64,000 nt of DNA. Source: Viridothelium virens (taxonomy: Eukaryota > Ascomycota > Dothideomycetes > Trypetheliales > Trypetheliaceae). The notes below the pieces were generated by a model. It had not been told where the DNA came from. It made no database searches and was given only the letters and a program-made list of their open reading frames with translations. The stretch is from the NCBI GenBank assembly GCA_010094025.1, contig ML991826.1, forward strand, positions 124,001 through 188,000, written 5' to 3'. A program made the position numbers and the translations under genes. Shown piece by piece: positions 45,531 to 56,521 of the stretch; position 1 is the first letter of the stretch; each line of letters begins with the position of its first letter.

Positions 45531-48310
45531 GAAAAAAAATGCCCTTGCTTCACTTATCTCCATCAGAAAGAGCGGGGCTTGAAGATAGGCGAACGATTGA
45601 TCCTCACCAAATTTTGAAGGACGCTCTCCGGAAACATAGACGACTCTGTACCAGCGACTTGTCAATCTTGGAGCGAGAGCAAGCGACCTACATGATGCAG
45701 GTATGGCCACTTCCCAGAAGACGATCATACGAAATGATGCAATGGTCGAAGTTGTGGACAACGGCTAATTCTTTAGGCAATGTGAAGATATTATAGCAGT
45801 CAACATCTAGCGGTCGCTCCCTTCTTGCACCCGGAGACCAGTGAAGTCGGTTGGACCCAAGGCTCGTGGTGCCGTGTTCTATTGAAACCAGGGAAGATAG
45901 ACATTCGGGCTCAAATTTGATAATTCTCTATCTCAAATATCCATCATCGAAACGGCGGATACTTCAAGTTGCTGTTGTTCGATGTGCCACAGGCCAGTCA
46001 TGTGTGGATACGAAGAAACCATGCTGAATATGATACATCAATCTATTAGTCGTGATGACGGAAGTGAGGGCATTTCCCTGATCTTGAGGAAAGGCGCCAG
46101 GCTTGATGATTCGCAAATCGGCTTTTCTATCTCAAGCCCTTGACGAGAGCTCGGGTACGGAGGTGCGTGAGCAAACATTGGTCATTGGTTGGCATGTAAA
46201 TTTCTTGCATTTGATCTCTCTACCAATCTTCCTGGCTTGAGCTGGCTATGATAGTATCCATCCACGGAAGGACTGTATTCGGGTAGTACAGTTTATCTAG
46301 AGAAGTGTATTCCCATCAACAAGCCTTAGATGCTTCGCTCCATCGGAGGAAGGGGTGTACCATCTCTTTCCATCCAAAAAGAAATTTATTGGCCTGAATT
46401 GCCATGCTAGCAAGCATCAATCAAAGAAGCGACTCATGAAGACAGCCTTCGAAGAGCTTGGCAAGCGGGATCCTCGTCTTCTGCAGTATAAATAGCTTGG
46501 ATGAAAGATTCGTTTCAAATATCTCCAGGCCGAATCCAGACAAGACATGTATCGCTATAGATACTTGCCGATGACCTGACATTGTACCTCTTAGTACCTC
46601 CGGCGAAGGACCCAATCCACAAATCTTTCAGCAAAGATTTCGTCGGTGATGTCAAGTTTCGACTCAATGTATTCTGTCGGATTCCGACCTTAGAATACGT
46701 CGGCTCCTGACTTTTGCGCATGGGAGTGCCAAATCGTCCTCGAAATTCCGGCGCAATAGCGGTTTAAGCTTAGCTGCAAGCATGCGTAAGTAATGTGTAG
46801 CAAAGATGCCTTAATCTCTGCCGTGTTAGTCGAAAGTGGCCAGCGCTACATATCCTTGGTCCCCAACTCGCAGAGCCCACCTCGATCAAGACCTTGAAGT
46901 AAGGACGGGGTTGCATTTAGCTGCTGTGTAAGCTCCGAGAATATCGCGACATGGTCTTGGGCTGACTAGCGTGGTAAGACAGAGAAGAGTTATCTTCTAA
47001 ACTCTAATGGCACAGGCCAGAGATGATATATGCCACACGGGCGGTACCTTTTCTTTCAAGCTTCCTCAAATGCAATGATTTAAAGTCCAGGAAATCACGC
47101 AACTTTGCGCTCGTCAAGGAGGAGAACCTGAGGATTCACTAAGACCAGTTGCTCAACACAGCGTTTGCATCGTAACTTGACCGAGGCCATGACAGCGACT
47201 TGGGACGCCACCGAAAACTGGTTCCGAAATTTGTGGAACAATACCGGATATCAAATCATTTGCTGTAAGCGTGTTCGGCGAAATGACTTCACTTTGGTGG
47301 CAATTGAGGAACGAACCAAAAGACCAGTCAGACGTATTCCAGACACCAAAACGTGAATGGGTTCGTGGAGTAAGTCACAGTCACGCAAAAGATCGAGGTA
47401 GACCTCGAAATTGGTCCAGGATGTCGGCGAATTACTCCCCCTGTCTCAGATGTTGGGTGATTATCGGCACTAGCAATGATCAATGGCGCATTGGGAGGAC
47501 AACCGCGAGACAGGTTGTACTTATGCGGCAAGAGAGCCGGAGGAGGCCGGATGAGCAACGAACAGAGAAGATACAGCATCATTCCGTAATTACGGAGAAT
47601 TCATGCATCTAGCCACGGGCTGCGGTATCTGCGCCTAGCACGTCCCTGCGACTGTATCGTCAAATCCGCCCAATCAAATGCTAAGGTAGCTTCGCATGGC
47701 CGCGGTGACAACGTGGGGAACTGTGGGGGCTGCAAAGGCTGCATATGCATATTTATTTTTCTGAGCAACAACGAGAGTAGGGAGTAGAGACAGTGTGGTC
47801 GAATGAAGAGACATTGCTTTCTTATCAAGAGCTACAGGGGTTGGGATGACACCTTCAAGGGTTGCTCGTGGGTGCTCAGTGAGGCTTTTTTCAATTCCTC
47901 TGATTGGTAGACAGCCCACTGAGGAATCTTGACATAATCCCTTCAATCAACACATCAAACACGAACGTTATCGACCAACCCCAGGTCAAACTGCCTTTTC
48001 TGGGTTCTCCTAGCGGCGCAGTCCTATCATGAGGCTTCGATCGGGCTCAGGCCCTAGCAATCCCACCACCGTGCTGGACGAGTCTGGAAGGCAACGGCTA
48101 TCATGCCACAGGCATGCCCTGTGTTGCCATGACGCCCCAATCCGTCCCCATGCATCTCCGCTGCCCCCTGGGATCTGATCCACATCCCGTCTGTACGGTT
48201 GTAGGTGCCTCAAGGCTCTGCTGCTGTGGTACGGACAGCGGCGGGCGGCGGCGTTCAGAGCATGCGCGGTAGAGCACATAGCCGTAGCCATGTCTTGGCG
48301 TCGCGCACTT

Positions 48311-48316
48311 TGATAG
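48311..48316 (+). promoter_or_regulatory. GATA site (HGATAR), candidate AreA/NIT2 binding
   Basis: TGATAG, one of three HGATAR matches in the 550 bp upstream of the ammonium transporter. AreA/NIT2 activates permease genes under nitrogen limitation; use here is inferred. Confidence 0.4.
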
Positions 48317-48360
48317 TCGTCGAGTCTAGGGAATGGGATTGGAATGAGTGTTGGTTCTCG

Positions 48361-48366
48361 TTATCG
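48361..48366 (-). promoter_or_regulatory. GATA site (HGATAR), candidate AreA/NIT2 binding
   Basis: CGATAA on the minus strand (TTATCG on plus), 50 bp from the TGATAG at 48311; paired GATA sites are usual in AreA targets. Confidence 0.4.
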
Positions 48367-48783
48367 CTTAGACGAAAATTGCGACTGTTTCATAGTCACC
48401 GTGTTTCCCCAAATTCTTTTCTGTGCTTTTTGCTCTTGAGTTTAGCTTTGCACACTTCCTTCGTAGAAATCCTATATCTGTTTTTGGATCTTTGGACGCT
48501 CTACGTGTCTGATCTCAAGTACTTTGATCTTGAGAATCCAAAGGTGGAGACGATTTGGGAGAGAAAGAAGATCACTAGGCCTGGGCGTCGTCGAAATCCA
48601 CGTTCTACATATCAGACACGAAAGCAGCCTTCTAGCTCACCTTCGAGATTTCAAGTCAAAAGAGGCTGCAAACGCTAAAATTGACAAAGAACTACGGCTG
48701 AGATTTTCAACGTGGAGTCCTTTGTCCCCTCGTCTCTACCGGCCTACATTCCTTCATTCTACTCATAGCATTTCTTCTTTCGC

Positions 48784-48789
48784 TTATCA
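48784..48789 (-). promoter_or_regulatory. GATA site (HGATAR), candidate AreA/NIT2 binding
   Basis: TGATAA on the minus strand, 53 bp upstream of the ammonium transporter start codon. Confidence 0.35.
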
Positions 48790-48841
48790 CAAACCCTGAG
48801 TAGAAACGACTGTCAATCCCCGAAGTCAATTGAGATTCGCA

Positions 48842-50690
48842 ATGGGCTCCATCTCGGATGGGTTACCTTACGTACCACTGGAGCCCTATAATGGTACTTC
48901 TCCTACTGGCGGTGACTCCGAAAATTATGACCTTAATGTCTTCTATGAAGTAAGCAGACTTCCACTATTGTAAGCTTGAGCTTAATTCAAGACTGAATCT
49001 TCTTCCAGTCCGGCGATATAGCATGGATGATCACATCTACTGCCCTTGTATTACTCATGATTCCTGGCGTTGGGTGAGGCTCCTCACTCTCACTGACCTA
49101 CAAGAGCCCAAAGACTAATAGCATCAATGAAGCTTCTTTTACTCCGGTCTTGCACGTCGCAAATCTGCACTCTCTCTGATCTGGCTTTCCATTATGGCCA
49201 CAGCCGTCACGAGTTTTCAATGGTTCTTCTGGGGCTACTCTCTTGCCTTTAGCCACCAGGCTGGAAACTATATCGGTGCTCTCGATAATTTCGGACTCAT
49301 GAATGTGTTGGGCCAGCCGTCTGTCGGAAGCCCTAAGATCCCTGATCTTCTTTTCGCTGTTTACCAAGGCATGTTCGCTGCGATCACCGTGGCACTCGCC
49401 GTTGGCGCAGCCGCCGAAAGGGGCCGTATGCTTCCATGTGTGGTTTTCATGTTCGTATGGAGCACTTTGATCTACGACCCCATCGCATGCTGGACTTGGA
49501 ATCCAAGTGGATGGGTCAATCAACTCCACGGACTGGACTTTGCCGGTGGCACGCCGGTCCATATTTCTTCCGGATCTGCTGCCTTGGCATACTCTTTCAT
49601 GCTTGGAAAGAGGACTGGGCACGGAACCCAGCAGTTAAATTATAGACCCCATAACGTCACGCACATTGTCATCGGAACCGTATTTCTTTGGGTTGGCTGG
49701 TTCGGGTTCAATGCCGGGAGTGCGCTTGGTGCGAACCTCAGAGCGGTCATGGCAGCCGTAGTCACCAACTTGGCTGCATGCGTCGGAGGTATCGTTTGGT
49801 GTCTTGTGGATTTTCGTCTGGAGCATAAATGGAGCACGGTCGGCTTTTGTTCAGGAATCGTCGCTGGATTGGTCGCAATTACCCCCGGAAGTGGATATGT
49901 TCCCGCCTGGAGCGCCGTCATCTACGGAACCGTGGCCGGGCTGAGCTGCAATTATGCAACGAAGCTTAAGTACCTTCTGAACTGTGATGATGCCTTGGAC
50001 ATTTTTGCCGTGCATGCTGTTGGAGGTCTGGTCGGTAACTTGTGCACTGGCTTGTTTGCCACGTAAGTTCAACCCTACAAGGGCTTTTCGGGGCCATGAG
50101 GGTGAGATACATACTAAAATTGTTCTCACAGGGACCACATCGCTCATCTTGATGGGACGACACACATTCTTGGTGGATTCCTAGATCATCACTGGGTCCA
50201 ACCAGCCATTCAGCTCCTTGATTCTGCCACTGGTTTCGCGTATTCATTCGGCGGCTCGACCATCATTCTATTTTGTATCGATATGATCGGGAAGGTATGG
50301 ACACCATTGAAGCTACGCGTAAGCGAATCAGACGAACTACTCGGTATCGACGACTGCGAGATTGGTGAATTTGCCGTGAGGCTCCCTATTTGAGCTATGC
50401 CACAATTTTCTTATGCTGATCATTTGCTGTAGTATGATTATGTAGAACTTACCCGCGAGGTCCAACCGCCTGATCTTTTTGCCGACGACACTGTCCATGT
50501 CAAAGAAGGCATCTCCAATAATGCCATTGAGCCCGAGTTTCTCAAACAGTCGACCAATCCGCGAAGCCCTTTCAACCAGAATCCGCCTGGTCATTTTGCC
50601 GGGCCTGGCCGTATACAAGATGGCGGATATGAGCAAGTCGGTAGTGCGTTCACTCCAGGTGGTGTACATGGCAACCCAACTGGGTACTGA
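48842..50690 (+). CDS. Ammonium transporter (AMT/MEP family)
   Basis: Five exons: 48842..48949, 49009..49073, 49133..50062, 50132..50375, 50433..50690 (introns 59, 59, 69, 57 bp); 534 aa. After a 36-residue extracellular N-terminus comes SGDIAWMITSTALVLLMIPGVGFFYSGL, the first helix pair of the family. Later: DFAGGTPVHISSGSAALAYS, with the first pore histidine, and DIFAVHAVGGLVGN, with the second. Eleven hydrophobic helices are expected and visible. The C-terminal cytosolic tail starts ESDELLGIDDCEIGEFAYDY, the conserved regulatory tail, and is extended by ~80 hydrophilic residues. The protein moves NH4+/NH3 across the plasma membrane. The nearest named types are yeast MEP and Aspergillus MeaA/MepA; I cannot choose among paralogues. 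Confidence 0.95.
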
Positions 50691-51527
50691 ACAAGGGGCG
50701 CGTGCTTATTTCCTAGGATAGAAAGGAAGGGTCTAGAGCTTGGTACTTGTGTGTAAAGGGATCATTGTGCTTGGATAGGTACTAGAGGCCTAGAGGATTA
50801 GGCTCACCCAAATGGGAATCGTTGTACTGTATACTAGTAGATCAATATCTGTCAAAACGTTCCTGAGTATCAAGCTCGACTGCCTTTGTCGGCATTGCCC
50901 CCAATGTTAATGGAGGTGCGGAATACTGGCTAATCTCTCTGCGACTGAGCAGCTGCAGGGGTGACATCCGTTCTTTTCTGTGTGTGTTCCGATTTCCGCA
51001 CTGGAAGCTAGGACCTTGTTATGATGGATGGCATACGTACTCAAATGATAGAGAAAAACATGTCTCGAAGATACAAGCATTTTGGTGGTATGTACCAGGC
51101 TCGGCCAGAAAGTAAAAAATGAAAAATGGCGCTAAGTGTCAAAGGTAAATATATTTGCTAGTACCTGTTCTACCCATGGGATGGCGTTACATTGATCGAG
51201 CTAGTTCTTATAATTTCAATATTCATTGCCTTTCGATATATATTGCATTTGGAGGTGGCAACTCATTGCTCGCAAATGTGGGGGGGAAAGTTATCATAGA
51301 TGAGAGCTTGCTTGACCGTAGAGATGGGAGGAGAGGGAGAGTGTGGAGAGGTGGAAGAGAAGCGGGTCGACGTCATTCGATGCCCAAAACAACGCGACTC
51401 GCATAGGTAAGGTAAGATAGGTTCAGCTTCAACTACAACTCCGCTGGTTCACCAATCAACCACTTACTTCGAGCTTCAGCCATTCGGTAGGCAACAAAAG
51501 CCCTATCACTTCCATCGACTTGGCGAC
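50691..51527. other. Intergenic (0.84 kb)
   Basis: 3' region of the ammonium transporter and promoter of the splicing-factor gene, both on the plus strand. Only short frames; a TAGGTAAGGTAAGATAGGT tract near 51403-51422 is simple sequence. Confidence 0.5.
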
Positions 51528-53050
51528 ATGGCAGCCTCCCCAGGCTCGCCTCGAGGCATTCCGCCTCCAGCGGATGGCCTGTCTGCTGCGCGCGTTGCCT
51601 TCCCGCGCACCATGGAAGAATTCGAAAACGACTCGCGCGTCTCCTTCAGCAAGCTAGATAACAAATACATACTCGAGGAGGATGATGGTAGCGAGTGGGA
51701 ATGGCAGGCTGGTGTGGGATCCAATGCTGCCATGGGCGAGGGAAGATGGGTCCCCTTGGTGAGTACACAATTCTACAAACGCTGTCGCCATCAGCGCCAG
51801 GCTTGCTTTAGCATTGCTTGCCTTGGATCCGCTCAGTTCATACTCTGACAGTCTTGTAATAGGTCGATGCAGACCTTCTAGAGCGGCAACAACAGGCTTA
51901 CGCAGCTCCAGAAGTCAGCGAGAAAGCTGACACTGCCAATGACAAAAAGCGCAAGCACTCCAGTGGAGATGGAGCTGTAAGTTGCGTGCTTGCTCTCCTC
52001 CTATATTGCCTGATACACCGTGCTTTTTCCTCCCTAGCCAGTCATAATGACTCAAGAATCTTCAAATTCCTAGACCAGCCAAGCCAAACAGCATAAGGCC
52101 GCTTCCACCACCCGCCAACGCAAGAACACTGCCATCTATATCTCAAAGCTCCCCCTCGATACCGATGAGGAAGAAGTGCGAAGCACTTTCTCCCGCTTTG
52201 GAATCATCGCCGACGAGATCGATAGCGGCAAACCGCGCATTAAGCTTTACACTGATGATAACGGAAAATTCAAAGGCGATGCGCTGGTAGTTTACTTCAA
52301 ACCCGAAAGCATCCAAATTGCTATCGACATGATGGATCGTGCTCAGTTCCGACCGGGCGTGAATGGTACAGAAGTCGGCGTTAAGGAAGCCGATTTCAGC
52401 TACAAGAGGGTGAAGACAACTGACGCAGAGGACAAGCTGGATGCGAACAACGCAGGGAAAGATCCAAAGAACAAGGCACATACCAATAAGGACATTCAGA
52501 AGATCAAGAAGAGGACGCAAGCGATGAACAATAAGCTAGCAGACTGGGATGATGATGATCCGCAAGTCATGCCTGAGACGAGTTCGCGCTTCGATAAGGT
52601 AGTTGTGATGAAGCACATGTTCACATTGGATGAGCTCGCAGAGGATTCGAGCGCGGTCTTAGATATTAAAGAGGATGTCCGTGAGGAGTGTGCCAAGTTA
52701 GGAGATGTCACAAATGTGGTACTTTACGATCGGGAACCAGATGGTGTCATCACCGTGAGGTTTGGCAACGCTGAGGCGGCTAAGGCCTGCGTGAGGGTAA
52801 GTCGGGTTATCCCTCTAGACTTTCCAACCCGATATAGGAGATTGCCCTGCTAACGGAAACCCAGAAAATGGATGGGCGGTATTTCTCAATGCAGACGGTT
52901 GAGGCATATATTGCCACTGGTCCGGAGAAGTTCAAAAAGAGCGCCAAGAAGGCTGGACCAAATGATGAGGATGAGGATACCCGGCTGGATGAATTTGGGG
53001 ATTGGTTGGAAGAAGGTCATGATACCAAACTGGGCGACGAGATCAGGTGA
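51528..53050 (+). CDS. CUS2: U2 snRNP-associated splicing factor, Cus2/Tat-SF1 type
   Basis: Four exons: 51528..51758, 51863..51976, 52074..52796, 52865..53050 (introns 104, 97, 68, 68 bp); 417 aa. The N-terminus contains SKLDNKYILEEDDGSEWEW, a segment found in Tat-SF1 homologues. RRM1 has RNP2 IYISKLPLDTDEEEV and RNP1-like GKFKGDALVVYF. The second domain is a UHM-type RRM: RFDKVVVMKHMFTLDEL, CAKLGDVTNVVLYD, DGVITVRFGNAEAAKAC, then, across the last intron, KMDGRYFSMQTVEAYI with the R-x-F loop that binds ULM tryptophans. The tail is acidic and Lys-rich (NDEDEDTRLDEFGDWL). Known role: Cus2 helps U2 snRNA folding and contacts SF3b (Hsh155) at prespliceosome assembly. Confidence 0.9.
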
Positions 53051-53309
53051 AAAATGGGTTGATGAAATGGTGACGAGGAAACCCCAAATCTGAGAATTGA
53101 CTGTACGAGTGACCGAACCGATGTCACAGCAGATTAAGAACTCTCAGTGCCTTGAAATCCAGGCTGCATTAACATTGCCTTGCGACATTCGCTGTAGGTC
53201 ATGGTGAGATTGAGCCACTTCCAGTCGAGCTCTTCGAGTCTAGATTATTGTCGTCGCTGGGAAAATGAGGAATGGAATCCCTGACCCTTCCCATGCCTCC
53301 ACGGCCCTC

Positions 53310-53726
53310 CTACGGAGTGATGGGCTTGACAAAAACTGCCTTTACGTCCTTCATCCACCCACTATTGACAAATTTCTGGATGATGTCCTGATCATTATGC
53401 TGCTGAAAAGCTTGTTTCGATTTGTACCGCTCGAAGAAGTGAAATATACTCGGATCATCAGTGTCGCGTGACAGACAGTAATATACGACGCCTTCCTCGG
53501 CCTGGGCTAGTCTAGTCGTTTCTTTGTAGACTGCTTCAACCTTGTCGGCGTGTTCGGGGACGGCGAAAACCTGAGAGCTACGTCAAAATGGTGGGTATTT
53601 GAGAAGCGCCGCGACAGTGAGGCAGTTATTGAGAAAGGGCATGGAGAGCTTTACAGTGCCATATACACAAAATTCGCCCTCAGGGATATTGTATGAGTCG
53701 TTGTCCTTCTCGTCCTTGTCGGTCAT
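53310..53726 (-). CDS. Small antibiotic-biosynthesis-monooxygenase-like (ABM, dimeric alpha-beta barrel) protein
   Basis: Two exons: 53726..53655 and 53570..53310, with an 84-bp intron (GTAAAG..CTCAG); 110 aa. The exons are too short for simple ORF calling, but together they give a complete ABM-like protein: IPEGEFCVYGT|VFAVPEHADKVEAVYKE, then EEGVVYYCLSRDTDDPSIF, HFFERYKSKQAFQQHN and IIQKFVNSGWMKDVKAVFVKP. The alternation (beta-strand, helix after a Pro-Glu turn, 'EEG..YY', 'FFERY', helix) is the ferredoxin-like ABM fold. Members are cofactor-free quinol oxygenases or of unknown function. It is co-oriented with the aldehyde dehydrogenase 470 bp upstream; joint action on reactive aldehydes or quinones is speculative. 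Confidence 0.75.
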
Positions 53727-54198
53727 TTCTGTGTTCTAATAGTCCGAAGTCAATACATGAGATGAGTACAGAATGGTACAAATTGTGGCGCACCAACGAG
53801 GCGTTCTTGTCTGATACTCAGCCGAGACACGCCTTGGCACACGATAAGGCTACCTATCTTCACGGCTTGACTTAATTTTGCCGAAACAGCCTCAAAACTG
53901 TCAGTGACGACTACGCACAACTCGACGGTGAAAAAGGAATGTCTGATCTGGCGAGACTGACGTCGGTAGTCCTCGTGGAAGATGCACACGCACACTTGCA
54001 AAGAGACTAATTTAGACCGGTCCCAATTGTTGACAATGGATCTCTAGTTTGCTGTCAAGATATCTAGTCATTCAAGGCTTTTCAATACTATCTTGTCCTC
54101 CAGTGTACTAATAGCTACAGAGTTGACTCTGGTCCGTGGATTATACTCAGGTCAATCACTAGAACACTGATAAAGGTTCTCTCAGATTTGTTGACCTA
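53727..54198. other. Spacer between ABM-like gene and aldehyde dehydrogenase
   Basis: 470 bp containing the ABM-like gene promoter and the aldehyde dehydrogenase 3' end. An 83-codon minus frame (54001..53750) runs into the ABM-like gene's 5' region without family features and is not called. Confidence 0.5.
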
Positions 54199-55779
54199 CT
54201 ATTGCAGGTGCGCCGCCACAGCTACTGGTTTTACCTCTTCGCTTACCTTGATCATGACAGACTTGGTCTCCAAGAAGTTCTCAAGACTATAACCGGCGAA
54301 GCCTTCTCGGCCCTGACCACTTCCCTTCCATCCTCCAAATGGCATGTCGGAACCGCGAGCTGGACTGGTGCAGTTGACCCCGATAGAGCCTGCCTCCAAA
54401 GCCTTTGAGACTCTCATAGCCCGACTGAGATCTTCCGTGTATACGCTCGCGTATAGTCCATATTCAGTATCGTTGGCTTTTTCGATCGCCTCTTGCTCAG
54501 TCTTAAAGGTATTGATGTGTACTACAGGACCGAAGATCTCTTCTTTCATCGTCTTCGCATCCTCGGGTGTATTCGTAAACACGGTGGGCTCAATGAAGAA
54601 ACCGTTACCTCCTTCCATTTTGACAACGTTCCCACCAAATTCAAGTTTCCCTTTTCCAGCCTTGCCGGCCTCGAGATAGTCCTTCACCCTATTGTACTGA
54701 ATGTTGTCGGCCTGTGGGCCCTGATCCGTTGTCGGGTCCAAAGGATCCCCTCTCTTCTTTTCCTGGAACGCCTTCGCAAAAGCGGCTTGAAATTCCTCCG
54801 CCACACTCTCGTGCACGTAAATCCTACTATTAGCAATACATACCTGGCCCGAGATAAGACTCATACTGAACTGCGTCTCCACTGCCGCCTTCGCCAAGTC
54901 CGCATCCGGAAATATCAGTGATGGACTCTTTCCCCCAAGCTCCAACACCACCCTCTTGAGATTCGACTTCGCTCCCAGCTCCTGCACCCGTCGCCCCGTC
55001 GCCGTACTCCCGGTAAAAGTCATACACCTCACATCCATATGCGACGCCAGCGCCTCCCCTCCCGGCCTCCCATGCCCACTCACCACATTGACCACTCCCG
55101 GCGGGAACCCCGCCTCCTTAATCAACATCGCAAGCCACAGATTCGACAGCGGCGCCTTCTCACTACTCTTCAGCACCACCGTACACCCCGCCGCCAACGC
55201 CGGCGCCACCTTCATCCCAAACATGATAACGGGCGCATTCCAGGGGATGATGGCAGCGACGACGCCAATCGGCTGCTTCAGCACGAGGTTGAGCATGCCC
55301 GGGGTGTGCAGCGAGGAGCTGCCCTGGGCGAGCCAGCCCTCGGCGGCGAACTGGCTGAACTCGGAGGCGCAGCTCGCGGCGTCGAAGTAGGAGGAGACGG
55401 GGCGTCCCATGCAGCTGGCGTCGAGGTGGGAGAGGGGCTCGTGGGCGGCTTGGATGAGGCCTGCGAGCCGCGAGAGGTGCGCGCCTCGAGCGGCTGGGGA
55501 GAGGGCGGACCACGCCGGAAAAGCGGCTTTGGCGGCGGAGACGGCGGTGTTGATGTCCGTGGTTGTTGCTTCGGATACTAGGTGAAGGAGTGGATGAGCA
55601 TTAAGTGCGGGGTGAAGGGGTGAAGATGGAGATGAGTAAGGGAAAGACATACCGTGAGCGACGGTTTCGTGGTTGTATGGGGACTTGACTTCGAAAGTTC
55701 CGCCGTCTGATGAAGGGACAAACTCGCCATTGATGAAATGGCGGGTTTCGCACTTCTTTACTGCGTCTGGCATGCCCAT
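54199..55779 (-). CDS. NAD(P)-dependent aldehyde dehydrogenase
   Basis: Two exons: 55779..55653 and 55577..54199, removing a 75-bp in-frame intron (GTATGT..CCTAG) that would otherwise insert a Ser/Pro/His-rich stretch absent from the family; 501 aa, the usual ALDH size. Active-site parts: IPWNAP with the Asn (~156), FTGSTATGRRV for the cofactor, VVLELGGKSPS with the general-base Glu (~255), and SGQVCIANSR with the catalytic Cys (~289). EEIFGPVV and MPFGGWKGSGQGREGF near the end are also conserved. It oxidises aldehydes to acids in the cytosol (no targeting signal seen). Exon 2's first third is strikingly GC-rich at third positions compared with its 3' part. Exact substrate unknown. Confidence 0.95.
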   Translation of the reverse strand: MGMPDAVKKCETRHFINGEFVPSSDGGTFEVKSPYNHETVAHGMSFPYSSPSSPLHPALNAHPLLHLVSEATTTDINTAVSAAKAAFPAWSALSPAARGAHLSRLAGLIQAAHEPLSHLDASCMGRPVSSYFDAASCASEFSQFAAEGWLAQGSSSLHTPGMLNLVLKQPIGVVAAIIPWNAPVIMFGMKVAPALAAGCTVVLKSSEKAPLSNLWLAMLIKEAGFPPGVVNVVSGHGRPGGEALASHMDVRCMTFTGSTATGRRVQELGAKSNLKRVVLELGGKSPSLIFPDADLAKAAVETQFSMSLISGQVCIANSRIYVHESVAEEFQAAFAKAFQEKKRGDPLDPTTDQGPQADNIQYNRVKDYLEAGKAGKGKLEFGGNVVKMEGGNGFFIEPTVFTNTPEDAKTMKEEIFGPVVHINTFKTEQEAIEKANDTEYGLYASVYTEDLSRAMRVSKALEAGSIGVNCTSPARGSDMPFGGWKGSGQGREGFAGYSLENFLETKSVMIKVSEEVKPVAVAAHLQ

Positions 55780-56443
55780 TGTGAAGAGATTGGTGTCAAG
55801 ATCAGAACGGAATGGAGTAATAACTGGACCACTGCTGTAGTGAAGAGGAGAAGAACGAGAACTGACAAAGGAAAAAGGTATACTCTGAGCATTGTCATCT
55901 ACCGGATTACGATCTACTAGGGATCAACGGCGAAGCTCTTCGGGTTAGCAGCTACGCGATTTCCCCTCTCAACACGCAGTGTTCCGAGACTTACACTGGG
56001 ACTAGATTTGAAGCTGAGGGGCCACGGAGGGGTGCAGATTTTTGGGTCCATTACTGCGATATAGATCCTATCAGCTTTTAGCATGCACGCTAAGCTTTTC
56101 GGGATGGTTCTAGGCCTCGCAGGAAAAAGGGATATCCAAATGGAAGAGAAAGCCTAGAGATTGTAATCGAGGAAGGCATTGACGATAGGCTGGAAGAAGC
56201 ATAGCGAGAACAGTGAAAGCATGTTCACAGACGACCTATCGTTCGCACAGATTGCCAGATCTGGCGAACTAGACAAATCATTAATAAGAGCCACGAAGAG
56301 GTGGAAGGAAGCGGGAACAGGGTTGACAGAGAAAACGGCATGCACAAGTTAACCCATCTATCACTATATAATGAATCCTTTTCTCTTTTCTAGGAAAAAG
56401 GGGAAAAATTAGCTTCCAACTTGAACTCTCATGTCATGGAGCT

Positions 56444-56521
56444 AGGTCACGTGAACCCATGTCGAGATGAGCGGGATAGGCATGAAACCGGGAGGGACTT
56501 CCTAAATGAGAGGTCACGTGA
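56444..56521. promoter_or_regulatory. Pair of identical AGGTCACGTGA (E-box/Cbf1-like) elements
   Basis: Two copies 67 bp apart, each centred on the palindrome TCACGTGA (56447-56454 and 56514-56521), the core bound by bHLH factors such as Cbf1/Pho4-like proteins. Regulation of the aldehyde dehydrogenase is inferred from position. Confidence 0.4.

Larger units (their letters stand above)
45531..48841. other. Long gene-poor stretch (3.3 kb) ending in the ammonium transporter promoter
   Basis: No supported gene. One exon-like piece begins with ATG at 47189 (MTATWDATENWFRNLWNNTG..) and meets a good GTAAGC donor at about 47264, but I found no matching downstream exon. The last ~550 bp are the likely promoter/leader of the ammonium transporter and carry GATA sites. 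Confidence 0.45.

Noticed and set aside
53750-54001. 83-codon minus frame upstream of the ABM-like gene
   Set aside because: It could extend the ABM-like protein only by an unsupported splice; the ABM-like gene has its own good ATG at 53726.
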